The translations under genes and the position numbers were made by a program. Below, in pieces: positions 27,420 through 35,956 of a stretch of 64,000 bases of DNA. The notes under the pieces were generated by a model. That model saw nothing but the letters and a program-made list of their open reading frames with translations, searched no databases and was not told the DNA's origin. The stretch is from CAWDVK01 sp963805715 (GTDB lineage: Bacteria > Actinomycetota > Actinomycetes > Streptosporangiales > Streptosporangiaceae), in the NCBI GenBank assembly GCA_963805715.1, contig CAWDVK010000020.1, forward strand, positions 620,001-684,000. The letters are read 5' to 3'. Positions within the stretch are counted from its first letter, which is position 1. Each line of letters starts with the position of its first letter.

Positions 27420-28396
27420 CGGCGGGCCTCCAGGGCTTCGTCTGGCTGGCTGGTGAGATCTGGCTGGCCGGTGAGGGTGAGGAAGACGTCGTCGAGATCG
27501 GGGGTGTGCAGCGACAGTTCCTCGACCTCGATGGACGCGCCGTCGAGCCGGTCGAGCAGCGAGCGCAGCGCGGGAACGCTGCCGTCGCTGGGCACCTGCA
27601 GAGTGAGCGCCTCGTCGTCGCGGGCGACCGCGCCGACGATGGCGGCCGCCATCTCCATCTCGCGCAGGCCGGCGAACTGCAGCCGGATGTGCCCGCCGGG
27701 GATCTGGCGCTTGAGCTGCCCGGCGGTGCCCTCGGCGACGATCCGGCCGTGGTCGAGAACCGCGATCCGGTCGGCGAGCCGGTCAGCCTCGTCCAGGTAC
27801 TGCGTGGTGAGGAAGATCGTGACCCCGGTGGCGACCAGGTCGCGGATGATCTGCCACACAGCGCGGCGGCTGCGCGGGTCCAGCCCGGCGGTCGGCTCGT
27901 CGAGGAAGATCAGCCGCGGCCTGCCGACCAGGGTCATGGCCAGGTCGAGCCGCCGCCGCATCCCGCCCGAGTAGGTGGCCGCTGGCTTCCGCGCGGAGTC
28001 GGTCAGGTCGAACTGGTCGAGCAGTGCCGCGGCGCGGCGCCGCCCCTCGGCCCGGCCCAGGTGCCGCAGGTCGGCCATGAGCAGCAGGTTCTCCTGGCCG
28101 GTGAGGAGGTTGTCCACGGCCGAGAACTGGCCGGTGACGCCGATCTCGGCGCGGACCGCGTCGGGCTCTGCGGCCAGGTCGTGGCCGGTGATGCGAATCT
28201 CGCCGCCGTCCGCCGGGATCAGCGTGGACAGGATCTGCACCGTGGTGGTCTTGCCGGCCCCGTTGGGGCCCAGCAGCGAGAAGATCGTCCCTTCGGGGAC
28301 GGTGAGGTCGATGCCGTCCAGCACGAGCTTGTCGCCGAACGCCTTCCGCAGCCCGGTGGCTGAGATCGCCAGCCGGGCTGGGGCGGTGGTTGTCAT
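27416..28396 (-). CDS. ABC transporter ATP-binding protein (DrrA-like)
   Basis: A 326-aa ATPase: Walker A LLGPNGAGKTTT, signature TYSGGMRRRLDLAM, Walker B RLIFLDEPTAGLD and a C-terminal DrrA-type extension ending in a region after EVEELSLHTPDLDDVFL. It is partner of the DrrB-like permease, with a 4-bp overlap, and is preceded by DUF4097 and the RHH gene on the same strand. Confidence 0.92.
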   Translation of the reverse strand: MTTTAPARLAISATGLRKAFGDKLVLDGIDLTVPEGTIFSLLGPNGAGKTTTVQILSTLIPADGGEIRITGHDLAAEPDAVRAEIGVTGQFSAVDNLLTGQENLLLMADLRHLGRAEGRRRAAALLDQFDLTDSARKPAATYSGGMRRRLDLAMTLVGRPRLIFLDEPTAGLDPRSRRAVWQIIRDLVATGVTIFLTTQYLDEADRLADRIAVLDHGRIVAEGTAGQLKRQIPGGHIRLQFAGLREMEMAAAIVGAVARDDEALTLQVPSDGSVPALRSLLDRLDGASIEVEELSLHTPDLDDVFLTLTGQPDLTSQPDEALEARR

Positions 28397-28435
28397 TTCT
28401 CTGCTCCGTGGTTTCGAAGAGGCCGTTCCGTGGGT

Positions 28436-29281
28436 TCAGGAACGGCGGATCACGATGTCGCCGTAGCTGGTGCGGGCCTGCACCTCGGCCGTCTCGTCGG
28501 ACGGCTCAGGGCTGTCGGCGGTCTCCAGGTCGTTGCGCACCCGGCCGAACCCCGTCGACACGTCCAGGCGGGCCGCCGTGCCGGCCCGGACGCCGACCTC
28601 GATCTCGCCGAAGCCGGTCTTGAGCGAGATGACCCCGCGGATGATCTCGCCGATCCGGACGGCGCCGTTGGCGGTCCTGGCGGTCACGCCCGCGCCCGCG
28701 TGGTCGATGGCGAGGTCACCATTGGCCGCGTTCACCCGCAGGTCGCCGGTGATCTCGCCGAGCCAGCTGTCACCGTTGGAGTTCTTGATCACGGCAGTGC
28801 CGTCGATCTCGCCCAGGCGCAGGCGGCCGGATCCTGTGCTGATCTCGGCGTGGCCCGCCACCCGCTCCACGGTGATGGCGCCCGCGCCGGTCCGCAGGTC
28901 GACCGGGCCGGTGGTGTCGAGCCCGATGTCGCCAGTCGCGGTCTTGATCCGGCACTCGCCGAGCGGGCCCGCGCAGCGGAACGCGGCCACCGAAGCATCG
29001 CCCTGCAGCTGCGAGCCGGCCGGCAGCTCGATGGTCACGTCGATCGATCCTGGCTTGCCGAACAGGCTGCGGCTGTGCTGCTTCGGTGCCCTGACCAGCA
29101 ACTGCCCGGCCGCGTACTCGACTCGGGTCTGGTCCGCGGCCCGCGCGTCCTGGTCGCTGGACTGATCGCTGGGCCGTATCTGCACGACCGTGTCGTCCCG
29201 CTCGCTCGCGGTGATGCGGACGTCGCCGGCGACCAGGTCAATCGTGGCCGAGATCGGCTCGGGGGTGCTGAAGGCAGGCAT
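28436..29281 (-). CDS. DUF4097 family beta-strand repeat protein
   Basis: A 281-aa protein made of repeating beta strands: many short GDI/GEI/GAI-type units (IKTATGDIGLDTT, EISTGSGRLRLGEI, RTANGAVRIGEI, KTGFGEIEVGV, RTSYGDIVI). This is the DUF4097 fold, often next to DrrAB exporters in actinomycetes. No signal peptide or membrane helix is seen, so it is probably cytoplasmic. It may sense or support the exporter; the function is unknown. Confidence 0.82.
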   Translation of the reverse strand: MPAFSTPEPISATIDLVAGDVRITASERDDTVVQIRPSDQSSDQDARAADQTRVEYAAGQLLVRAPKQHSRSLFGKPGSIDVTIELPAGSQLQGDASVAAFRCAGPLGECRIKTATGDIGLDTTGPVDLRTGAGAITVERVAGHAEISTGSGRLRLGEIDGTAVIKNSNGDSWLGEITGDLRVNAANGDLAIDHAGAGVTARTANGAVRIGEIIRGVISLKTGFGEIEVGVRAGTAARLDVSTGFGRVRNDLETADSPEPSDETAEVQARTSYGDIVIRRS

Positions 29282-29395
29282 GGTGATTCCTCCGGAATGG
29301 CTGGCCGGCCCGCGCTCCGCTGGCGGGCCGGGGAAGGGACTTGGGTGGTGGTCAGGGGCCGTGGACGGGCACGGCGAGATCGTGCCGCGGGAGCG

Positions 29396-29926
29396 TTACC
29401 GCACCCAGCCGGTGTAGCGCTGGCTGCCCCAGGGGGCGCGCCGTCCGGAGGGTGCGCCGCGGCCGGGGTCGCCGGGCTCCAGCGCGGCGGTGGCGGCGCG
29501 GACAAGCCAGCCGTTGACCGAGAGCCCGGCCCGGTCGGCGGCCTCCTCGATCCGGCCCTTGAGGCGCTCGGCCAGGCGGAAGTTGATCCTGGTCATCACG
29601 CCGTCGTTGCCGTCCGCAGCATCCGCGGGCGCTGGCGGCGGGACATCTGCCGCGGCAGTCTCCGCCTCGCCCGGCGATTCGGCAGCCGGAGGGGTCACGA
29701 CAAAGCTCGGCTCGCGGCCCTGCAGGCGCAGGTACACCGAGCCCGGCGCGAGGTCACGGGTGATCTCGTCCGTCGCCGCGGACAGCGCTTCCAGCAGGGC
29801 AAGTCGCAGCGCCGATTCCAGCGGGCCGGCCAGCCGCTCGGCGAGCGCGCGAGCGTCTTCCCCGCCCGCCTCGGCGGCCACGGCAAGCTCGTGGCGGATG
29901 GTGCTGACGTAAGGCTCCAGGTTCAT
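29396..29926 (-). CDS. Ribbon-helix-helix/HicB-like DNA-binding protein
   Basis: About 176 aa. The C-terminal part carries VMTRINFRLAERLKGRIEEAADRAGLSVNGWLVRAAT, the pattern of a ribbon-helix-helix (Arc/HicB-type) domain. The N-terminal half is Ala/Glu-rich and unlike a HicB fold. It starts at ATG 29926; an upstream ATG at 29959 would run through a palindrome at 29946-29960. It heads the DUF4097-DrrAB operon and probably represses it. No toxin partner is visible. Confidence 0.68.
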   Translation of the reverse strand: MNLEPYVSTIRHELAVAAEAGGEDARALAERLAGPLESALRLALLEALSAATDEITRDLAPGSVYLRLQGREPSFVVTPPAAESPGEAETAAADVPPPAPADAADGNDGVMTRINFRLAERLKGRIEEAADRAGLSVNGWLVRAATAALEPGDPGRGAPSGRRAPWGSQRYTGWVR

Positions 29927-29945
29927 GGCACCATTATGATGCCAC

Positions 29946-29960
29946 TGTGATGCCATCACA
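29946..29960. promoter_or_regulatory. 15-bp palindrome, probable RHH operator
   Basis: TGTGATG-C-CATCACA has perfect 7-bp arms. It lies 20 bp upstream of the RHH gene start in an AT-richer patch. A direct repeat of GATGCCA overlaps it (29934 and 29949). It fits an autoregulatory operator. Confidence 0.55.
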
Positions 29961-29966
29961 AGTTAT

Positions 29967-30344
29967 TTAGACGCCATCTTTAGCCAGTGTGGCGCAATCC
30001 TGCGCCACCAGGGCTGACCGCAGCGGCGCCGGCTCGCGCAGCATCCGGGCCCGGTCCCGCACGGGGATCACTATGGTCACGTCGCTGACCGCTACGGCCG
30101 CCGCCGGCGGGATGACGGCGCCGATGTCCGCCAGCCGGCGGGCCAGCGCCGCCGTCGCCTCATCCGCGACGGTGAGCTCGCCGGGACCGAGCAGCCGCGC
30201 GGCCGCCTCGCTGAGCCGCAGCAGCCGCGGCCGCGAGCCGCCCAGCATCAGCCGCCCGTCCCTGGAGCGGTGCACGTCAGCGGCGAGCTCGACGGTGAAG
30301 CCGTCCGGCAGCCTGGTTTGCGCCGGCCGGGCCAGTCCGGCCAC
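29967..30344 (-). pseudogene. mftF: mftF fragment, mycofactocin glycosyltransferase N-terminal part only
   Basis: The 125-aa frame matches the start of MftF: LPDGFTVELAADVH, LMLGGSRPRLLRLSEAAARLL, LARRLADIG, then the first glycosyltransferase strand DVTIVIPVRDR. MftF is normally about 470 aa. Here the frame loses similarity after VRDRARML and stops, with no GT-2 DxD or later part. The next gene on this strand is unrelated (RHH). It follows the ETF beta gene by 3 bp, so it is the truncated end of the mycofactocin operon. A rearrangement probably removed the rest. MftF attaches beta-1,4-glucoses to mycofactocin. Confidence 0.72.
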
Positions 30345-30347
30345 CGG

Positions 30348-31232
30348 TCATCCGCTGTCATCCGGGTCGAGGTAGCCATTCCGGCGCAGGTAGGCCAGCA
30401 GCTCGCTGGCCGCCTGGTCCGGCGGCAGCGGGCCGACCACCGTGGGCGCGGTCCGGGAGGTGAGCGCGCCGGTCAGCTCCAGCGTCCGCCGCAGCGCGGA
30501 GCCCGTCGGACCCGGCAGCTCGCGCGGCCGCGGCCGGTACGGATGAGCGCCCAGCACCCGGATGCGGCGCTCCGCGGCCGCCACCGGCGTAGCGGCCACC
30601 GTGATCTCGGCGGCCGCGGCAGCCAGCGTGGCCGGCAGCCCGGCCCGTCGCAGCCGCAGGCCGGCCGCCTCCACCGATACGACGGCGGGCGGGCGCACCA
30701 GCAGCACCTCGCGCCTGCCGCCGTCCAGCCGGCGGTGCACCAGCAGCTCGCGGTCACCGGATGGCTCCAGCCGGACGCAGCCCAGGGCCTGGGCTGCGCT
30801 CAGCGACCCGGCCAGGAAGGCCGGGAACGAGCCGGTGGCCCGGTCAGCCGCGCGGTCGCCGCACAGCACCAGGTCCACCGCCCCGTAGTGCTGGCGCAGC
30901 GCCGCCGCGAGCGCGACGGCGGACTCCTGCTCGCCGCCCACCAGCAGGGCCGGACGCGGGGCCGCGGTCCAGCTGGCCGGCTCGACGCGCAGCGCGCAGT
31001 CCGCCCCGGCCGCCAGCGCCTCCCGCAGCAGCGCGTCGGCCTGCGCCGGCGCGACAGTGGCCGCGACCACCCGGGCATCCCACCGCTCGGCCAGCCGCAG
31101 CGCATGCTCGAGCGCCGCCAGATCCGAGCGGCTCGGCCCGCGGTCGCGGTGATCCGCGGTGACCGTCCCGGTGAGCGGGTCGACCTCGGCCTCGCGCCAG
31201 GACCAGCCGAGCGCCGCGACGATGACCGTCAT
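30348..31232 (-). CDS. Mycofactocin-associated electron transfer flavoprotein beta subunit
   Basis: A 294-aa, divergent ETF beta (FixA-type) protein: MTVIVAALGWSWREAEVDP, ALEHALRLAERWDARVVAATVAPAQADALLREALAAGAD, LVLCGDRAADRATGSFPAFLAGSL. It lacks the LCVKRVP start of the normal beta subunit at 10.0 kb. It belongs to a mycofactocin-cluster ETF variant, with its alpha partner at 32847-33929. It begins 6 bp after the ferredoxin gene. The inferred role is to pass electrons from the OYE-type enzymes to FixC/FixX. Confidence 0.75.
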   Translation of the reverse strand: MTVIVAALGWSWREAEVDPLTGTVTADHRDRGPSRSDLAALEHALRLAERWDARVVAATVAPAQADALLREALAAGADCALRVEPASWTAAPRPALLVGGEQESAVALAAALRQHYGAVDLVLCGDRAADRATGSFPAFLAGSLSAAQALGCVRLEPSGDRELLVHRRLDGGRREVLLVRPPAVVSVEAAGLRLRRAGLPATLAAAAAEITVAATPVAAAERRIRVLGAHPYRPRPRELPGPTGSALRRTLELTGALTSRTAPTVVGPLPPDQAASELLAYLRRNGYLDPDDSG

Positions 31233-31238
31233 GCTCCC

Positions 31239-31529
31239 TCATCCCTTCCGGAACACGACGCCGTCGCCGCCGGCCGGGTAGCTCCAGGAAATCGCCCCCT
31301 CGCGATTGCACACCTGGTAGCAGGTCCCGCATTCGAAGCACTGCTCGAAGTTGAACAGGATGCCGCCGTCGGTCGTCGGCACGAACAGGCTGGCCGGGCA
31401 GGCGTGCACGCATTCCTTCGTCGTGCACGACCGGCACACGTCCGAGTCGACGGTGATGTGCGCGCGCTCCCCGACCCGGAACTCCACGCTCGACATCCGC
31501 TCATCAAAGGAGACTCCCGCGTAGCTCAC
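31239..31529 (-). CDS. Ferredoxin-like protein (FixX-type), mycofactocin-associated
   Basis: A 96-aa 4Fe-4S protein. CRSCTTKECVHACP and CFECGTCYQVCNREG give the cysteines for the cluster(s). The N-terminal SFDERMSSVEFRVGERAHITV matches FixX-type proteins. The start is GTG 31529 because GAGGGGCGG lies just upstream, 15 bp after the fixC stop; ATG 31496 would cut the family N-terminus. It is the expected electron partner of FixC in an ETF:quinone reductase. Confidence 0.82.
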   Translation of the reverse strand: MSYAGVSFDERMSSVEFRVGERAHITVDSDVCRSCTTKECVHACPASLFVPTTDGGILFNFEQCFECGTCYQVCNREGAISWSYPAGGDGVVFRKG

Positions 31530-31543
31530 CGTTTCGCCGCCCC

Positions 31544-32857
31544 TCACCGGAAGGCCCGCAGCGCCTGCCAGCCATCCTGCGCCAGGTGCCGCATCCGGAC
31601 CTGGTTGAGGCTGACCGCGCGGAAGAATTCCCTGGCCATGCCGAGCTTGGGATGCGGGTTCGTCACCGTGAACACCTGCTCGACGAAGTCGCACGCCAGC
31701 CGCGGGTAGTCACGCTGCATCCGGTCGGCGAGCACGATGTCGGCCGCGTTGCGCAGCCGCTTGTGGTCGGCGAGCACGAACGACGACGCCAGCCGCCGCC
31801 GGTACCCGGCCAGCCCGCGGGCCGTGGTATCACCGGCCGCGATCGCCTCGGCCGCCGTCTGGCCGGCCGCCAGCCCGGCGCCGATCGCGAAGTTGACGCC
31901 CTCCAGCCACAGCCCGGCGGCCAGGCACATCGAGGCGGCGTCCCCGGCCACCAGCATGCCGTCGACGGCCAGCCGCGGCATGGACCGGTAGCCGCCCTCG
32001 GGGATCAGGTGCGCGGAGTACTCCTTCAGCTCGGCGCCGCGCAGGTACGGCGCGATGGCCGGGTGCGCCTTGACCCCGGCCACCAGCTCCTCGGGCCGGA
32101 TCCGGGATGCGGCCAGTCCCTCCAGCCCGACCACGACGCCCACGCTGACCGTGTCGAGATTGGTGTAGAGGAAGCCGCCGCCGGGGATCCCGCTGGTGCA
32201 GCCGACCATCTCGATATCCAGGCCCTGGTCGCCGACCAGGCCGAACCGGTCGTCAATCACCTCGCGCGGCAGCGCCAGCACCTCCTTGACGCCCAGGGTG
32301 GTGTGCGCGGGGTCGGTGCGCGGCAGCAGCCCCGCCTCCTTGGCCAGGAACGAGTTAACGCCGTCGCACGCGATCACGATCCGGGCCCGGATGTCACCAT
32401 CGGGCCGGTCCGTGCGCACCCCGGCGATCCGGCCGGAGCCGTCCCGCAGCAGGCCTGTCGCCACCGTCGAGGTGACCAGCCGAGCCCCGGCCGCGACCGC
32501 CTTGCCGGCCAGCCAGGTGTCGAAGTCGGTGCGGTAGGTGGTCATCCCGTTGTAAGGCGGGCGATCCCAGGAGCTGGTGCGGTAGTCGACGGTCAGCGCC
32601 TGGGTGGGCGTCATCAGCATGGTGGAACGGCGGGTCACCCAGCGCTGGACCGGCACCTCGGTCCACCACTGCGGCACCACCTCGTCGAGGATCCGCCCGT
32701 AGACCACGCCGCCGTAGACGTTCTTCGCGCCGGGGAAGGCCCCGCGTTCCACCATGACCACATCGCGCCCTGCCCTGGCCAGCTCCAGGGCCGCCGCCGA
32801 CCCGGCGGGCCCGGCTCCGACGACCACCGCGTCGACCGTCATCACGTCAGCCGGCAT
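31544..32857 (-). CDS. FixC-like ETF:quinone oxidoreductase flavoprotein
   Basis: A 437-aa FAD protein: DAVVVGAGPAGSAAALELARAG, YGGVVYGRIL, MLVAGDAASMCLAAGLWLEGVNFAIGAGLAA. This is the FixC/ETF-QO family, which oxidises reduced ETF and reduces quinone with a FixX-type ferredoxin. Its start overlaps the ETF alpha stop by 11 bp and the ferredoxin follows 15 bp later. Together with the two ETF subunits it completes a FixABCX-like chain in the mycofactocin operon. Confidence 0.85.
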   Translation of the reverse strand: MPADVMTVDAVVVGAGPAGSAAALELARAGRDVVMVERGAFPGAKNVYGGVVYGRILDEVVPQWWTEVPVQRWVTRRSTMLMTPTQALTVDYRTSSWDRPPYNGMTTYRTDFDTWLAGKAVAAGARLVTSTVATGLLRDGSGRIAGVRTDRPDGDIRARIVIACDGVNSFLAKEAGLLPRTDPAHTTLGVKEVLALPREVIDDRFGLVGDQGLDIEMVGCTSGIPGGGFLYTNLDTVSVGVVVGLEGLAASRIRPEELVAGVKAHPAIAPYLRGAELKEYSAHLIPEGGYRSMPRLAVDGMLVAGDAASMCLAAGLWLEGVNFAIGAGLAAGQTAAEAIAAGDTTARGLAGYRRRLASSFVLADHKRLRNAADIVLADRMQRDYPRLACDFVEQVFTVTNPHPKLGMAREFFRAVSLNQVRMRHLAQDGWQALRAFR

Positions 32858-33929
32858 GGGCTGCTCCCTCGGGCTGGGCGGCCGGATCGGCCGGGCGTTG
32901 CGCAGCTGCGGCCGGTCCGGCCGGCGCGGTCACGCCGAGCTGCCTGGCCAGCTCGGCCAGCACCGCTGGCGCGTCGGCGACGATGCCAAGATCGGCCATC
33001 GCGGTCATCGGGCAGGACACGTCGGTGTTGACGCTGACCACGTGCTCGGGCGCGCCGAGCCCGCCGACATGCTGGGCGGCGCCGGAGATGCCGAAGGCGA
33101 TGTACAGCTCGGGGCTCACGCTCACCCCGGTGGTGCCGATCTGGCGGTCGTAGCTCATCCAGCCCGCGTCGGTAACCACCCGGGTAGCGCCCGCGCTGGC
33201 CTGCAGCGCGGATCCCACCTCAGCCAGCAGCCGCATCACGGCGGCCCCGTCGGCTCCCGCGGGCACCAGGCCGGCGCCGCCGCCCACGATCCGGCGGGCC
33301 TCGGCCAGGTCGGCGGTCGCGGGCTCGGGCTGCAGTACCTCGATGCTCTCGGCATCGGGGGCGGCGCCGGGCCCGGATCCGGCCGCGGCACCGATCCCGG
33401 CTCCGGCACCGGTGCTGGCCGCGGCGCCGGGATCCGACAGCGCGCGGATCTCGGCTGGGCCCGCTGGCGGCGGCTGGCCGCGGCTGCCGGGCCGCAGCGT
33501 CACCACGACCGGCCCGTCTACCCCGACCCGGACCGACAGGCGGTCATCGAGCCTGGTCACCTCCACCTCGTCTGGCGCGCACCGGACGGCGCCGGCCAGC
33601 AGGCCGCGGCCCAGCGCCACGGCCAGCCTCGGCGCGAGATCCCGGCCGTCGGGTGACTCGGGCAGCAGCACCATATCCACCCCCGCCAGCAGCCGCGCGA
33701 GCGCGCTGGCCAGCGCGGCTGGTCCCGCGGCGGGCAGCTCGAGCAGCCACGCCCGGCTGGCCGCGGCCAGCTGGCCGGCCGCCTCCCTGGTCCCCGATCC
33801 GGCCAGCAGGACCGCTCCGCCGGCCTCGGCCGCAGCCTCGTCCGCGCCAGCTGGCAGCTGGCCATCCCGGACCACGACGACGGCCAGGAACGTGATACCG
33901 GCGGGGATGGTCTCCGCGGGGCTGGTCAT
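32847..33929 (-). CDS. Mycofactocin-associated electron transfer flavoprotein alpha subunit
   Basis: A 360-aa ETF alpha (FixB-type) protein. The FAD domain is clear near the C-terminus: RRIVGGGAGLVPAG, DAGWMSYDRQIGTTGVSVSPELYIAFGISGAAQH and VVSVNTDVSCPM. The N-terminal half is more divergent, with an Ala/Gly-rich linker (residues about 170-195). Its start overlaps the preceding OYE gene by 4 bp. Partner of the beta subunit at 30348-31232. Confidence 0.8.
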   Translation of the reverse strand: MTSPAETIPAGITFLAVVVVRDGQLPAGADEAAAEAGGAVLLAGSGTREAAGQLAAASRAWLLELPAAGPAALASALARLLAGVDMVLLPESPDGRDLAPRLAVALGRGLLAGAVRCAPDEVEVTRLDDRLSVRVGVDGPVVVTLRPGSRGQPPPAGPAEIRALSDPGAAASTGAGAGIGAAAGSGPGAAPDAESIEVLQPEPATADLAEARRIVGGGAGLVPAGADGAAVMRLLAEVGSALQASAGATRVVTDAGWMSYDRQIGTTGVSVSPELYIAFGISGAAQHVGGLGAPEHVVSVNTDVSCPMTAMADLGIVADAPAVLAELARQLGVTAPAGPAAAAQRPADPAAQPEGAAHAG

Positions 33930-35956
33930 AGCGCCACCGCCACCCGGTGCCCCTCGATCACCGCGGCATGCGCCCGGCGCGGCGCGACGCAGTCACCGGC
34001 CCGGTGCACCTCGAACGGCGCGGCCTGCAGCTCCTGCCAGAGCTCGTCCTCGGGTGCCTGATGGACCGCGCACACCACCCAGTCGCAGCGCCGCTGCGCG
34101 GGCTGGCCGGTGGGGTGATGCAGCAGCGAGAGCTCGATCCCGCCGGACCCGTCACCGCCAGCGCCGTCCGCGCCGGCGGTGTCCTCGCTGGGAGCGCCGG
34201 CGGTGTCCTCGCCTGGCGCGGCGGCCACGCCCATCACCACCAGGTCGGTGGCCTGCCGGATTCCCTTGGCATGAGCGCGCACGTTGAAGGTCTCCATATC
34301 CAGGGTGATGCCGAGATCCTGGCCCACGACCATGCCCGCGGTGATGATCTCCACCGAGCAGCCGCGGTCGGCCAGCAGCTCAGCGACGCTGGTGGCCTGA
34401 TGGAAGCCGAGGTCGTCGACCACGACCACCTGCCCGGCAGGCTCGGCGCGTCCTTCCAGCACGTCTCGCACGTCGACCACGCGCGGATGGCCCCCGGCCC
34501 AGTATGGCGGCTGCGGCCGGGCGCCGGTGGCGAGCACCACCGCGTCCGGGGACTCGGCGCGCAGCGACTGCGCCGTGGCCGTCACGCCGGTCCTGATCTC
34601 CACCCCGCTGCGCTGGCATTCGGCCGCGAGGTTGCGCACCACGTCGAGGAACTCGGCGCGCGCGGGAACGGACGCGGCCACGGCGACCTGGCCGCCGGTG
34701 CGCGGCTGGCGTTCCAGCAGCGTGACCCGGTGCCCGCGCTGCGCCGCCGTGGCTGCCGCCTGCAGCCCGGCCGGCCCGCCGCCGACCACGATCACCCGCC
34801 TGCCGGGGCTGCGCGGCGGCGGGAGCGGGACCGCCTCCCGGCCGGTGCGCGGGTTCTCGATGCAGCCCAGCCATCTGTTCAGGCCCATCCGGCCGACGCA
34901 TTCCTGATTGCAGGACAGGCAGGTGCGAATCTGGGTGGCATGGCCGGACCGGGACTTGGCGGCGAAGTCCGGATCGGCGATCTGGCCGCGGACGACGCCT
35001 ATCAGGTCACAGTGCCCCTCGGCCAGGGCACGCTCGGCCTGGACCGGGTCCTTGATCCGGCCCACCCCGATCACCGGCAGCCGGACCGCCCGCCGCATGG
35101 CGTTAGCGATGAACAGCGCGTAGCCCGGCGGGATGCTCATCGATGCCTCGATCATGAACAACGTCGCCGTGGCCACGCCGATCGAGGTATTGATGTAATC
35201 CACCTGGCCGGTGGCCTCGACCATCCTGGCCACCTCGACCGCCTCGGCCAGCGTGCTGCCGCCCTCGATGAGCTCGTCGCCGCAGATCCGGACGCCGAGC
35301 GCGCGGCCGGGCCCGATCGCCTCGCGCACGGCATCGACGATCTCCAGCAGGATCCTGGCCCGGCCCGCCAGCGACCCGCCGTAGGCGTCGGTGCGCTTGT
35401 TCGTCGCGGGCGACAGGAACCCGCGGACGATGGAGGAATGCGAGCACTGCAGCTCCACGCCATCGAAACCGCCTTCGGCGCAGTGCCCGGCGACCATCCC
35501 GTAGCCGGCCACGATCTCGGCGATCTCGTGCCGTTCCACGGCCTTGGGAACCTCGCGGAACATCGGGTCCGGCACCGGGCTGGGCGCCCAGACGGGCAGC
35601 CGCGAGAACATCGACGAGGCCTGGCCGCCGTTGTGGTTCAGCTGCGCGAAGATCGGCACGCCGTGGTCATGCGCGGCCGCGGTCATCTTCCGGTAGCCGG
35701 GAATGACCGCCCGGTGGAAGCCGTGGATCAGCTTCTCGTAGGGCCAGTCGGTGGGATGGGTCGAGTGCTCCTCGGTGATGATCAGCCCGACGCCGCCGGC
35801 TGCCCTGGCCGCGTAATAGTCAGCGTGCTGCTGGCTGGGCAGTCCGTCCTCGGCGTAGTTGGTCAGGTGCGCCGAGAAGACGATCCGGTTGCGGACCACC
35901 ACCGGCCCGATCCGCAGCGGCGAGAACAGGTACCGGTAGCGCCCGGCCCCGCTCAC
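33926..35956 (-). CDS. Mycofactocin-system FadH/OYE-family oxidoreductase 2
   Basis: A 676-aa Old Yellow Enzyme fusion like 2,4-dienoyl-CoA reductase and trimethylamine dehydrogenase. An FMN TIM barrel begins YRYLFSPLRIGPVVVRNRIVFSAHLTNY, with ELQCSHSSIVRGFLSPATNKRTD as the catalytic region. CLSCNQECVGRMGLNRWLGC carries the 4Fe-4S ligands, then an FAD/NAD domain (VIVVGGGPAGLQAA). Such proteins occur in pairs in mycofactocin clusters. The inferred role is to oxidise reduced mycofactocin (or a substrate) and pass electrons to ETF. A short Asp/Ala-rich insertion is at about residues 585-608. Confidence 0.85.
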   Translation of the reverse strand: MSGAGRYRYLFSPLRIGPVVVRNRIVFSAHLTNYAEDGLPSQQHADYYAARAAGGVGLIITEEHSTHPTDWPYEKLIHGFHRAVIPGYRKMTAAAHDHGVPIFAQLNHNGGQASSMFSRLPVWAPSPVPDPMFREVPKAVERHEIAEIVAGYGMVAGHCAEGGFDGVELQCSHSSIVRGFLSPATNKRTDAYGGSLAGRARILLEIVDAVREAIGPGRALGVRICGDELIEGGSTLAEAVEVARMVEATGQVDYINTSIGVATATLFMIEASMSIPPGYALFIANAMRRAVRLPVIGVGRIKDPVQAERALAEGHCDLIGVVRGQIADPDFAAKSRSGHATQIRTCLSCNQECVGRMGLNRWLGCIENPRTGREAVPLPPPRSPGRRVIVVGGGPAGLQAAATAAQRGHRVTLLERQPRTGGQVAVAASVPARAEFLDVVRNLAAECQRSGVEIRTGVTATAQSLRAESPDAVVLATGARPQPPYWAGGHPRVVDVRDVLEGRAEPAGQVVVVDDLGFHQATSVAELLADRGCSVEIITAGMVVGQDLGITLDMETFNVRAHAKGIRQATDLVVMGVAAAPGEDTAGAPSEDTAGADGAGGDGSGGIELSLLHHPTGQPAQRRCDWVVCAVHQAPEDELWQELQAAPFEVHRAGDCVAPRRAHAAVIEGHRVAVAL

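Noticed and set aside
29396..29926. Toxin-antitoxin pair
   Set aside because: The RHH protein resembles an antitoxin domain, but no toxin gene lies beside it; the neighbours are DUF4097 and an ABC exporter.
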